A DNA stretch of 39,210 nt. Source: an uncultured Pelagibacteraceae bacterium. GTDB lineage: Bacteria; Pseudomonadota; Alphaproteobacteria; Pelagibacterales; Pelagibacteraceae. The stretch spans positions 1 to 39,210 of the forward strand of contig CACNYE010000005.1 of the NCBI GenBank assembly GCA_902624515.1, in the 5' to 3' direction. Below the pieces are notes generated by a model. The model did no database searches. It worked only from the letters and a program-made list of their open reading frames with translations, and was not told the origin of the DNA. Numbering within the stretch: the stretch's first letter is position 1; the number at the start of each line of letters is the position of its first letter. This document shows, piece after piece, positions 28,287 to 38,982 of this stretch. The position numbers and the translations under genes were made by a program.

Positions 28287-29119
28287 TTTACAAAGTTACC
28301 ATTATGGTAATCTTGAACTGCTTGTAAGACCTCTGCTTTAGTATTCATTACAAAAGGACCACCTCTAGCTATTTCCTCATTAATTGGTTTACCAGATATG
28401 ACTAAAAATTTCGCTTTTGATTTCCCTTTTACTTTTAATTCCTCACCTTTTGTAAGAAGTATTAAAGTGCTATTTCTAACATTATCATGCTTCTTAGAGC
28501 CAATTTCTATTTCACCATTAATTAAATAAATAAAAGTGTTATGTGTAGACTGCAAATTAAAATTAAATTCTTTATCTTTATTTAATTCAACATCAAAATA
28601 AACGGGCTCAACGTTATGTCCTTTTACAGGACCCTCAGCTTCTTCAAATTTGCCAGCAATAACTTTGATTTGTTTGTCTTGATCTTTATGCACACTCATT
28701 TTATCTGCATCAATATAAATGTATTCTGGTTTACTCATCTTTAATTTTGCAGGCATATTGATCCATAATTGAAAACCGTGAAGTTTTCCTTCTTTCATAG
28801 CAGGCATTTCTGAATGGATAATACCACTTCCAGTTTTCATCCACTGAACATCTCCAGCAGACATTCTTCCTTCACCACCAGTACTATCTTTATGCTCAAA
28901 ATCTCCAGCCAACATATAAGTAACTGTTTCAATACCTCTATGAGGATGAGGAGGAAAACCTGCAATATAATCCTCGCTATTTTCAGAACCAAATTCATCT
29001 AACATTAAAAAAGGATCAAAGTAATTTGGCTCAACTCCAATGCTCCTTTTTAATTTTACGCCAGCACCGTCAGATGCTAGAATTGGATCTATAATTTGTT
29101 TAACTTCAATATTTTTCAT
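28283..29119 (-). CDS. Pirin family protein
   Basis: 278 residues. The cupin metal site is present in the N-terminal barrel: FPPHPHRGIETVTYML with two His, then GSGIIHSEMP with another His and Glu. Also visible are FDPFLMLDEF near the start and MNTKAEV-QAVQDY near the end. Pirins are iron-binding, and several have quercetinase-like or redox-linked activity; the role here is unknown. It lies between the DoxX-like gene and the quinone oxidoreductase. Confidence 0.93.
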   Translation of the reverse strand: MKNIEVKQIIDPILASDGAGVKLKRSIGVEPNYFDPFLMLDEFGSENSEDYIAGFPPHPHRGIETVTYMLAGDFEHKDSTGGEGRMSAGDVQWMKTGSGIIHSEMPAMKEGKLHGFQLWINMPAKLKMSKPEYIYIDADKMSVHKDQDKQIKVIAGKFEEAEGPVKGHNVEPVYFDVELNKDKEFNFNLQSTHNTFIYLINGEIEIGSKKHDNVRNSTLILLTKGEELKVKGKSKAKFLVISGKPINEEIARGGPFVMNTKAEVLQAVQDYHNGNFVK

Positions 29120-29155
29120 TAGTGTTTAATAATATGTTTAATATTTGATACAAGG

Positions 29156-29524
29156 TTACTTTTTGTCCAAACAATAACCTTTAGCACCGTTAACTACCAA
29201 GAACAAAAAGCCACCTGCAAGAGCAATATTTTTCATAAATGCAATTAATTGCATTTGGTCAGAAAAGTCGTTGTGAAAGATAATTGCTGTAGCTATACAA
29301 AATATACTCAAAGCAGCTGCAGCAATTTTAGTTTGATAACCTATAATAATTAAAATTGGAGCTATTATTTCCAAGAAAATTGCTGGAGCTAATAAAAATC
29401 CTGGTAGACCAAAACTTCCCATCCAGCCAAGAGTGCCCTCATAATTTCCAATTTTATTGAATGCACTTAATAAGAAAATACCTGAAATAAAAATTCTTCC
29501 AATTAAATCTAAAATCTTATTCAT
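29156..29524 (-). CDS. DoxX-like membrane protein
   Basis: 122 residues with four hydrophobic helices. DoxX features include the N-terminal GRIFISGIFLLSAFNKI, FGLPGFLLAPAIFLEI and a second helix pair with MKNIALAGGFLFLVVNGA. DoxX proteins are small quinone-linked membrane proteins in several organisms, but function in bacteria is mostly undefined. It lies just upstream of pirin on the same strand. Confidence 0.87.
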   Translation of the reverse strand: MNKILDLIGRIFISGIFLLSAFNKIGNYEGTLGWMGSFGLPGFLLAPAIFLEIIAPILIIIGYQTKIAAAALSIFCIATAIIFHNDFSDQMQLIAFMKNIALAGGFLFLVVNGAKGYCLDKK

Positions 29525-29530
29525 ATTTTT

Positions 29531-29719
29531 TTAATCACATCTATTACATCTAACTGTAGCAAACATATCATCCCATTCAGACTCTTTTTCTTCTACATAA
29601 TCCATCAGACATCTTAGAGCTTTTGATTTATCAGGAAGATCGTATTTATCTACAATTTGATCTAACATTTTTTCTGAATCATCGTAAATTTCAAAAGAAA
29701 CATCTTTTTTTTCACTCAT
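29531..29719 (-). CDS. Small hypothetical protein with C-terminal CxxC
   Basis: 62 residues. The body is VSFEIYDDSEKMLDQIVDKYDLPDKSKALR followed by a helix with LMDYVEEKE; the strand-helix-helix order resembles small ribbon-helix-helix proteins, but I would not assign DNA binding. The C-terminus ends RCNRCD, a CxxC pair that could bind metal or be redox active. A weak ribosome site (AAAGGA) precedes ATG 29719. It is 6 bases upstream of the DoxX-like gene, so co-transcription is likely. Confidence 0.65.
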   Translation of the reverse strand: MSEKKDVSFEIYDDSEKMLDQIVDKYDLPDKSKALRCLMDYVEEKESEWDDMFATVRCNRCD

Positions 29720-29770
29720 AATTTTCCTTTGTTTATATTTAGTTCTGTCTCCTAATAAGTTATTTATATA

Positions 29771-30433
29771 TTAAAATTTATTCAATAATCCATATAAATC
29801 TTTTATTTCGAATCTAGGTTTATAATCTAAATTGTCAAAGATATTCCTATTTCTGTTGACCCAAATAGCTTGGTAGCCATAATTCCCACCACCTGAAACA
29901 TCCCAGGTGTTTGCGCTTAAAAAAGCAACTTCTTTTTTTTTTATTTTATATTTTTTTATTGGCATATCATAAACTTCAGAGCTTGGTTTAAATACGCCCA
30001 CATCTTCAATAGAAAAAATATCATCAAATAAATTCTCTAAATTATTACTTTTAATTAATTTCTTAAGTAAGGATGGAGTTCCATTTGAAAGAATAGCTAA
30101 TCTAAATTTTTTTTCTTTTAATATTTTTAAAGTTTCATGTACTTCTTTAAAAGGAGATAAAACTTTGTAGAGATTTAAAAGCTCATCTCTCATTGAAGGT
30201 TTTATTTTAAAAAGTTTCATAGATTTATCTAAACTATCCTCAGTAATCTGCCAAAAATTTTTATGTCTTCCCATTAAACTTCGAAGCCAAGTATATTCTA
30301 ATTGAGTAGTTCTCCAAAAATTTGAAAAAGGCTCCCATTTTTCTCCAATTTTATCTTTACATTTTTCTGCAGCAGAATTGACATCAAACAATGTGCCATA
30401 AGCATCAAAAATTATTGCTTTAATATTTTTCAT
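29771..30433 (-). CDS. Haloacid dehalogenase type II-like HAD hydrolase
   Basis: 220 residues. HAD motif I is IIFDAYGTLFDV (Asp10), motif II LAILSNGTPS, the lysine motif GVFKPSSEVY, and motif IV FLSANTWDVSGG-NYGYQAIWVNR. This last segment is typical of type II L-2-haloacid dehalogenases, which differ from phosphatase HADs in motif IV. The natural substrate is uncertain and may be a non-halogenated acid. It is divergent from rsmE with a 17-base gap. Confidence 0.88.
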   Translation of the reverse strand: MKNIKAIIFDAYGTLFDVNSAAEKCKDKIGEKWEPFSNFWRTTQLEYTWLRSLMGRHKNFWQITEDSLDKSMKLFKIKPSMRDELLNLYKVLSPFKEVHETLKILKEKKFRLAILSNGTPSLLKKLIKSNNLENLFDDIFSIEDVGVFKPSSEVYDMPIKKYKIKKKEVAFLSANTWDVSGGGNYGYQAIWVNRNRNIFDNLDYKPRFEIKDLYGLLNKF

Positions 30434-30450
30434 AAATTAACTTAACATAA

Positions 30451-31152
30451 ATGAGTAATATTAGATTATTTTTTTCAAATACGATATCAGCAAATATGAC
30501 TGATAGACTAGATAGGTTCCAATCACATTATCTAACTAAAGTGATGAGAATCAAAGAAAATGAAGTTTTCTCGATATTTAATAAAAATGGAGAATGGGAA
30601 GCAAAAGTTTTAGGAATTCTAAAAGGTATTGTTGAATTTAAAACAATTAAAGAATTAAGAAAAAAAGAAAGCTCAAAAGAATTGTATTTAGCATTTTCTC
30701 CCATCAAATCAAACTATCAAAATTTTATGATTCAAAAAGCTACAGAACTAGGAGTAACTAAATTCTTACCAATTATTTTTGAGAGAACAGTAGTAAGAAA
30801 GATTAACGATGAACGTTTAACAAAAATAGTTATTGAAGCAAGTGAACAGTCAAATCGTCTTAATGTACCTTCAATTGAGAAGGCTCAAAATTTAAAAAAA
30901 TTTTTGAAATCAAATAAAATGGATTTAATTTTTACTGATTTAAATTCAGATAATAAAAAAATTGATAAATCAAAGTTAACAAACAAACCTATTTGCATTA
31001 TAATTGGTCCAGAAGGCGATTTTTCAGAGACTGAAAGAGAGGAGATTCTCTCTTTTAAAAGTGTTCAGTCTATAAAAATTAATGAAAATATTTTAAGATC
31101 AGAAACTGCAGTGATATCAGCTATTTCGATCATAAATTATGTGGTTAATTGA
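30451..31152 (+). CDS. rsmE: 16S rRNA (uracil1498-N3)-methyltransferase RsmE
   Basis: 233 residues. A PUA-like N-terminal domain (HYLTKVMRIKENE) precedes a SPOUT methyltransferase domain with QKATELGVTKFLPI, EQSNR, the trefoil-knot segment IIGPEGDFSETE and LRSETAVISA. It methylates U1498 of 16S rRNA. It precedes the cox operon by 62 bases on the same strand. Confidence 0.95.
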   Translation: MSNIRLFFSNTISANMTDRLDRFQSHYLTKVMRIKENEVFSIFNKNGEWEAKVLGILKGIVEFKTIKELRKKESSKELYLAFSPIKSNYQNFMIQKATELGVTKFLPIIFERTVVRKINDERLTKIVIEASEQSNRLNVPSIEKAQNLKKFLKSNKMDLIFTDLNSDNKKIDKSKLTNKPICIIIGPEGDFSETEREEILSFKSVQSIKINENILRSETAVISAISIINYVVN

Positions 31153-31214
31153 TAAATTGTCGCGAAAACTAAAGTGTAATTTTTATAAAAGGGCTTTATA
31201 TAACTATTAAAAAA

Positions 31215-33664
<2,450 letters not shown>

Positions 33665-33682
33665 AATAAAAGCTAAGAAATA

Positions 33683-34594
33683 ATGGATAATTCAAAGTTA
33701 AAAAAAAGAAGTTTATCACAAGAAGATTTATTTAATTTGTCTGAATTATTTAAATTGATGAAGCCAAGAGTTATGTCTTTGGTGATTTTTACATGTGCAG
33801 TTGGTTTATTAACTGCACCAAACCTTGTTTCAACAAAAGACGCTATAATTGGAATTTTATTAGTTTCGTTAGGTGCTGGAGCTGCTGGAGCATTGAATAT
33901 GTGGTATGAGTCTGATCTTGATGCTTTGATGACTAGAACTTGTTTAAGACCTATTCCTACAGGAAAAGTTAACAGAAATCAGGCTCTTATTTTTGGAGTT
34001 ACTCTATCAATTGTTTCAGTGATAGCGTTAGATTATTTCACAAATAGAATTTCAGCTGCAGTATTACTTCTAACAATTTTGTTTTATGTTTTTGTTTACA
34101 CAATTTGGCTTAAAAGACGAACGCCACAAAATATTGTTATTGGTGGAGCTGCTGGAGCGTTTCCTCCTGTGATTGGATGGACAATTGCAACTGGTTCACT
34201 TTCAATTGAACCATTAGCATTTTTTTTAATTATATTTTTCTGGACTCCTTCACATTTTTGGGCCTTGAGTTTATATAAATCTGATGATTATAAAAAAGCC
34301 AATATACCGATGCTCCCTTTAACAAATGGAGTTGAGAGCACAAAAATCAATATATTTGTTTATTCTTTACTTATGCTGCCAGTCATAATTTTTCCGTATT
34401 TAATAAATTTTGTAGGTTTGACATTTTTAATTCCTTCATTGTTATTAACGTTCTATTATAACTTTTTATGCTATGAACTTTATAATTATAAAAAAAATAA
34501 GTTTAATCCTAAAAAAGCTAAATCTATATTTGGGTATTCTATACTCTATTTATTTTTAATTTTTGTCCTTTTTTTGATAGATAAAATATTATGA
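33683..34594 (+). CDS. ctaB: Protoheme IX farnesyltransferase (heme O synthase)
   Basis: 303 residues, UbiA-fold prenyltransferase. The first Asp motif appears in MWYESDLDALMTRTCLRPIPTG and the second in SLYKSDDYKKANIPMLP. It adds a farnesyl group to heme b to make heme O, the precursor of heme A for the oxidase. The stop overlaps the next small gene as ATGA. Confidence 0.96.
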   Translation: MDNSKLKKRSLSQEDLFNLSELFKLMKPRVMSLVIFTCAVGLLTAPNLVSTKDAIIGILLVSLGAGAAGALNMWYESDLDALMTRTCLRPIPTGKVNRNQALIFGVTLSIVSVIALDYFTNRISAAVLLLTILFYVFVYTIWLKRRTPQNIVIGGAAGAFPPVIGWTIATGSLSIEPLAFFLIIFFWTPSHFWALSLYKSDDYKKANIPMLPLTNGVESTKINIFVYSLLMLPVIIFPYLINFVGLTFLIPSLLLTFYYNFLCYELYNYKKNKFNPKKAKSIFGYSILYLFLIFVLFLIDKIL

Positions 34595-34716
34595 TAACAC
34601 CTGACAAAAAAACAAAAAGAAAAAATATTATTACTGCATTAGCAATAGTTGCTTTCATGATTTTTCTTTTCTTTTTTACATTATATAATACTGGAGTATT
34701 TGATAGAGCAATATGA
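34591..34716 (+). CDS. CoxF-like single-TM cytochrome oxidase assembly small protein
   Basis: 41 residues, in frame between ctaB and ctaG and joined to both by ATGA overlaps. A charged N-terminus (ITPDKKTKRKN) precedes one hydrophobic helix (about residues 13-32) and a short end, NTGVFDRAI. Alphaproteobacterial cox operons often carry a tiny membrane protein at this position, sometimes called CoxF, with a similar N-terminal basic, single-helix, D/R-containing layout. The exact function in oxidase assembly is not established. Both overlaps and the position argue that it is translated. Confidence 0.75.
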   Translation: MITPDKKTKRKNIITALAIVAFMIFLFFFTLYNTGVFDRAI

Positions 34717-35246
34717 TTGAAAGAAAAAAATTAACACCATTAGTTTTAGCTGGCATTTTTGTTTTAATGTTAGGCTTATCGTACGCAGCAGTGCCTTTGT
34801 ATGATCTTTTTTGTAGAGTCACTGGTTTTGGGGGGACTACTCAAGTATCAAACAATGCTCCAAAAATAGTATTAGATAAAGTAGTAAGTGTTAGATTTGA
34901 TACAAATGTAAATAATTTACCTTGGGATTTTAAGGCTAAATCAAATGTTATAGATGTTAAAGTTGGTCAAGTTAATAAAATAGAGTTTGAAGTTACTAAT
35001 TACAGTGAAGAACCAACAGCTGGGGTAGCAAGTTTCAATGTTTCACCTGCAAGTTTTGGAAAATATTATAGCAAATTAGGATGTTTTTGTTTTGAAAAAC
35101 AAGAGTTAAAAGCTGGAGAAAAAGTAACATATGTAATGACTTTTTACTTAGACCCTGAAATGGTAAATGACCCAACTGTAAAAAACTTACAAGATGTAAC
35201 TATGTCGTATACTTTTTTCTCGACAGATTACTATAAACAATCATAA
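34713..35246 (+). CDS. ctaG: Cytochrome c oxidase assembly protein CtaG (Cox11)
   Basis: 177 residues. One N-terminal membrane helix (10-30) is followed by YDLFCRVTGFGG (Cys34) and a periplasmic beta domain with the copper motif CFCF (Cys124, Cys126). It delivers copper to the CuB site of subunit I. It overlaps the CoxF-like gene as ATGA and precedes coxC by 8 bases. Confidence 0.96.
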   Translation: MIERKKLTPLVLAGIFVLMLGLSYAAVPLYDLFCRVTGFGGTTQVSNNAPKIVLDKVVSVRFDTNVNNLPWDFKAKSNVIDVKVGQVNKIEFEVTNYSEEPTAGVASFNVSPASFGKYYSKLGCFCFEKQELKAGEKVTYVMTFYLDPEMVNDPTVKNLQDVTMSYTFFSTDYYKQS

Positions 35247-35254
35247 TCCAAAAA

Positions 35255-36043
35255 ATGTCAGCTGAAAAAAAACATGATTATCACCTAGTAGACCCAAGTC
35301 CTTGGCCAATATATGTTTCTTTTTCTTGTTTAGTTTTAGCTCTAGGTGCAGTTTATTATATGCATTCAGATGTATCATGGGGAATGTATTTAGGTTTAGC
35401 TCTTGTAATCTACGGAGCATACATGTGGTTTAGAGATGTCGTGATTGAAGCTGAACATCAAGGACATCATACACCTGTAGTACAAATTCATCATCGTTAT
35501 GGGATGACATTATTTATCGCTTCAGAGGTAATGTTTTTTGTGGCTTGGTTTTGGGCTTACTTCGATGTAAGTCTTTTTCCTAACGAATTTGTAGGTAATG
35601 TTTGGCCACCAAAAGATATTGAAACTTTTGATCCTTGGGATATTCCATTAATTAATACATTAATATTATTGTTATCAGGCACTACAGTCACATGGTCTCA
35701 TCACGCTTTGCTTGAAGATGATAGAAAAGGTTTTATCAACGGTTTGATCTTAACAGTAATTCTTGGTGTTTGTTTTACTGCTTTACAAGCATACGAATAT
35801 CATCATGCAACATTTGCTTTCTCAGATCATATTTACGGATCAGTATTTTATATGGCAACAGGGTTTCATGGTTTTCACGTAATAGTAGGAACGATATTTT
35901 TAGCAGTATGTTTATGGCGTGGAAAATTAGGTCATTTTAATAAAGATCATCATTTTGGTTTTGAGGCTGCGGCTTGGTATTGGCATTTTGTTGATGTTGT
36001 ATGGTTATTTTTATTTGCAGCTATATATATTTGGGGAAGTTAA
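35255..36043 (+). CDS. coxC: Cytochrome c oxidase subunit III
   Basis: 262 residues with about seven hydrophobic helices. Conserved segments include PSPWPIYVSF, HHRYGMTLFIASEVMFFVAWFW, ALLEDDRKGF, ATGFHGFHVIVGT and the terminal WHFVDVVWLFLF. It stabilises subunit I and binds lipid. It lies between ctaG and surf1. Confidence 0.98.
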   Translation: MSAEKKHDYHLVDPSPWPIYVSFSCLVLALGAVYYMHSDVSWGMYLGLALVIYGAYMWFRDVVIEAEHQGHHTPVVQIHHRYGMTLFIASEVMFFVAWFWAYFDVSLFPNEFVGNVWPPKDIETFDPWDIPLINTLILLLSGTTVTWSHHALLEDDRKGFINGLILTVILGVCFTALQAYEYHHATFAFSDHIYGSVFYMATGFHGFHVIVGTIFLAVCLWRGKLGHFNKDHHFGFEAAAWYWHFVDVVWLFLFAAIYIWGS

Positions 36044-36052
36044 TTTCAGTCT

Positions 36053-36706
36053 TTGAAACATAAGTTTTTATTTTCTGTTTTTATAATTTTTTTTATATTT
36101 GTTTTTATTGCATTAGGCACTTGGCAAATAATTAGATTGAATTGGAAAAATAATCTGATTTTAAAAATTGAAGAATCATTAAAAAATCCTCCAATAGAAC
36201 TTTCAAAATCCAATAAAGAAAATTTTCTAAAAATTAAAACATCAGGTACTATTGATTTTGAAAAACAAATTTATTTATATAATTTGAATGATTCTGGTAC
36301 GCCAGGATTTGAGGTTATTAATCCAATTTTAATAGATGATGAAAATTATTTAATTAATCGAGGCTGGATACCATTTGAAAAAAAAAATACTCTAGAAATA
36401 AATATATTTGATCAAAATAATATAATAGGAACTCTCAAAACTCAGGGAAGAAAAAACATTTTTAAACCAGATAATGATATTAAAGAAAATTACTGGTTTA
36501 GTTTAAACAGAGATGATATTTTAAAATTTACAGGTAAAAAATTTTCTAAATACATAATTTATTTAGATGGAAATTATCAATTTCCTAGACCAAAAAAAAT
36601 TACTGCCAATATTTCAAATAATCATAAAAAATACGCAATGACATGGTTTTCATTAGCGATTTCAATTCTTTTGCTATATTTATATTTTAGAAAAAAGAAT
36701 TATTAA
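36053..36706 (+). CDS. SURF1-family oxidase assembly protein
   Basis: 217 residues, starting with TTG 36053: no in-frame ATG lies before the first membrane helix, and the encoded start is KHKFLFSVF. SURF1 layout is visible: N-terminal helix with LGTWQIIRLNWK, a soluble domain with GTPGFEVINP and LINRGWIPF, and a second helix (MTWFSLAISILLLYLYF) at the end. It assists heme A insertion into subunit I. In several alphaproteobacteria a DUF983 gene lies between coxC and surf1; it is absent here. Confidence 0.9.
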   Translation: MKHKFLFSVFIIFFIFVFIALGTWQIIRLNWKNNLILKIEESLKNPPIELSKSNKENFLKIKTSGTIDFEKQIYLYNLNDSGTPGFEVINPILIDDENYLINRGWIPFEKKNTLEINIFDQNNIIGTLKTQGRKNIFKPDNDIKENYWFSLNRDDILKFTGKKFSKYIIYLDGNYQFPRPKKITANISNNHKKYAMTWFSLAISILLLYLYFRKKNY

Positions 36707-38080
36707 ATGAATTACATTAGCACAAGGAATAATCATAAAAACTTTACTTTTAAGGATGTTTTTCTCAAAGGTTTAGCAGATGATGGGGGGCTATTTGTAC
36801 CTCAATTAATCAAACCATTTAAAAAAGAAGAATTAGGTAATTTAAAAAATCTTAGTTACAATGATTTAGCAGCTGAAATAATTTATCCATTCATAGGAGA
36901 TTTTATGTCTAAAAATGACCTAATCTCTTTGATTTCAAAATCATACTCAAATTTCAGATGTGATGATGTTGTAAAAATAATAGATCTAGGAAATTTAAAA
37001 GTTCTAGAACTATTTCATGGCCCCACTCTTGCTTTTAAAGATATTGCAATGCAATTAATAGGTAATTTTTATCAATATCATTTAGAACGTGATCAAAAAA
37101 AAATAAATATAATTGTTGCTACTTCAGGTGATACTGGTGCAGCTGCTATAGATGCTTTAAAAGGAAAGAATAATTTAAATGTTTTTGTATTGCATCCAAG
37201 TAATAAAATTTCACCAGTACAAAGAAAACTAATGACAATACATGAAGAGAGCAATGTTTTTAATATTGCTGTAGAGGGCAACTTTGATGATTGTCAAAAT
37301 TTAGTAAAAGCAATGTTCAATGATGAAAAATTTTCTAAAGCAATTAATATGTCAGGTGTAAATTCAATTAATTGGGCAAGAATTATTGCTCAAGCTGTGT
37401 ATTATTTTTACGCTTACTTTAAAATTAGAAATGGTCAACCTCTATCCTTTAGTGTTCCAACAGGTAATTTTGGAGATATCTATGCTGGTTACTTGGCAAA
37501 AAAATTAGGGCTTCCAGTTGATAAATTAATCGTAGCAACAAATAAAAATGACATACTTCATAGAGCAATATCAGGAGGTGATTATACTCAAAAGAAAGTT
37601 GAAGAAACAAATACTCCAAGTATGGATATACAAATGGCAAGTAATTTTGAAAGGCTTTTATATGATGTAAAAAATTGTAATTCAGAAATAACAAAGGATG
37701 TAATGAGTAAAATAAAAGATAATACTTATAAAATTGATAAAAACGATTTAGACAAAATAAAAAAGAATTTTATATCTGAGATGCTTGATGAAAAAGAAAC
37801 TGTTGAAATGATAAAGCAAATTAATGATGAATACCAAATAGTCGTTGACCCTCATACCGCAGTGGGCATTGGTGCTGTTAAAAAATTAGGATTGAAAAAA
37901 AATTGTGTTGTATTATCAACCGCTCACCCATGTAAATTTCCAAAGGCAATAGAAGATGCAATTTCAAAAACTGAGAATTTACCAAATAGTCTTAATTATG
38001 TTAATGACAGAAAAGAAAAATTTGACGTTCTTCCTAATGATCTTGAGAAAGTCAAAGAATATGTAATGAACTCAATATGA
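36707..38080 (+). CDS. thrC: Threonine synthase
   Basis: 457 residues. Starts MNYISTRNN, then ADDGGLFVP. The PLP lysine is Lys111 in HGPTLAFKDIAMQ; VATSGDTGAAAIDAL follows for phosphate binding, then the SVPTGNFGDI-AGY segment. It converts O-phosphohomoserine to threonine. It begins the base after the surf1 stop and overlaps the peroxiredoxin gene as ATGA, so it probably shares cox-operon transcripts. Confidence 0.97.
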   Translation: MNYISTRNNHKNFTFKDVFLKGLADDGGLFVPQLIKPFKKEELGNLKNLSYNDLAAEIIYPFIGDFMSKNDLISLISKSYSNFRCDDVVKIIDLGNLKVLELFHGPTLAFKDIAMQLIGNFYQYHLERDQKKINIIVATSGDTGAAAIDALKGKNNLNVFVLHPSNKISPVQRKLMTIHEESNVFNIAVEGNFDDCQNLVKAMFNDEKFSKAINMSGVNSINWARIIAQAVYYFYAYFKIRNGQPLSFSVPTGNFGDIYAGYLAKKLGLPVDKLIVATNKNDILHRAISGGDYTQKKVEETNTPSMDIQMASNFERLLYDVKNCNSEITKDVMSKIKDNTYKIDKNDLDKIKKNFISEMLDEKETVEMIKQINDEYQIVVDPHTAVGIGAVKKLGLKKNCVVLSTAHPCKFPKAIEDAISKTENLPNSLNYVNDRKEKFDVLPNDLEKVKEYVMNSI

Positions 38081-38565
38081 AGCTAAAAATAAAAGATAAA
38101 ATTCCAAATACAGAAATTTTCCACCTTGTTGGTGGAGAGCCACAAAAAAATAAATTAAGTGAAATCATAGGCAACGAAAAAATTGTTTTGTTTGGTTTGC
38201 CTGGGGCATTTACATCAACTTGCTCTAAACTTCATCTTCCCGGATTTGTTGCAAACGCGGATAAAATAAAAGCAAAAGGAATAGAACATATATTTTGTCT
38301 ATCAGTCAATGATCCTTATGTGATGAATGGTTGGGGAGAGATTAATAACATTGGTGACAAAATAAAGATGTTATCTGATCCATATTTATCATTTACAAAA
38401 GCGATAGGTGCAGAAGTCGATCGGAATTCAAAAGGAATGGGAATTAGATCAAATCGTTATTTAATGGTGATTGAAAATTTCACAATTGTTAATATACATG
38501 TTGAAAAAGAAACTAAGGAGTGTGGTTTAACCTCAGCAGAAAATTTATTAAATAATTTATTATAA
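38077..38565 (+). CDS. Peroxiredoxin (Prx5 type)
   Basis: 162 residues. The peroxidatic Cys49 lies in GLPGAFTSTCS, with LHLPGF-AN, SVNDPYVMNGWGE and a C-terminal KECGLTSAENLL carrying Cys149. This fits Prx5-type peroxiredoxins, which reduce H2O2 and organic peroxides with thiol reductants. Cys74 is an additional Cys. It ends opposite rnhA with a 6-base overlap. Confidence 0.95.
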   Translation: MKLKIKDKIPNTEIFHLVGGEPQKNKLSEIIGNEKIVLFGLPGAFTSTCSKLHLPGFVANADKIKAKGIEHIFCLSVNDPYVMNGWGEINNIGDKIKMLSDPYLSFTKAIGAEVDRNSKGMGIRSNRYLMVIENFTIVNIHVEKETKECGLTSAENLLNNLL

Positions 38566-38982
38566 GTTAGCAGCATCTCTAGCAAGTAAATCTACTTCAT
38601 TATTTAATTCGTCTGTTGAATGAGATTTTACCCAATTCCAACTTATTTCAAATTCATTATTTAGTAGATCTAATTCTGTCCAAAGTTCTTTATTACTAAC
38701 ATTTTTTTTGTTTGCGGTTTTCCATCCATTTTTTTTCCAATTATGTATCCATTCTGTTATTCCAGACTTTACGTATTTAGAGTCTGTAAAAATTTGAACC
38801 TTGCTACCTTTTGGAATTGCTTTAAGAGCTTTAATAGGGGCTAATAACTCCATCTGATTATTCGTAGTATCTTTTTCACTTCCTTTTATTTCAGATTTTT
38901 TTCCCTCATTTAATATTATTGCTGCCCAACCACCTTTACCTGGATTTCCAATACATGAACCGTCAGTGTATATCTTAATCAT
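38560..38982 (-). CDS. rnhA: Ribonuclease HI
   Basis: 140 residues. The four catalytic acidic residues are Asp7 (YTDGS), Glu45 (NNQMELLA), Asp67 (FTDSKYV) and Asp131 (NEVDLLARDAA), with His121 in the loop. It degrades RNA in RNA/DNA hybrids. Its start is coupled to the thrB stop as TAATG. Confidence 0.97.
   Translation of the reverse strand: MIKIYTDGSCIGNPGKGGWAAIILNEGKKSEIKGSEKDTTNNQMELLAPIKALKAIPKGSKVQIFTDSKYVKSGITEWIHNWKKNGWKTANKKNVSNKELWTELDLLNNEFEISWNWVKSHSTDELNNEVDLLARDAANL

Noticed and set aside
31153..31214. Confident sigma-70 promoter for coxB
   Set aside because: TTGTCG and TATAAA-like boxes are present but spacing is poor (15 or 21 bases); not reported as a feature.
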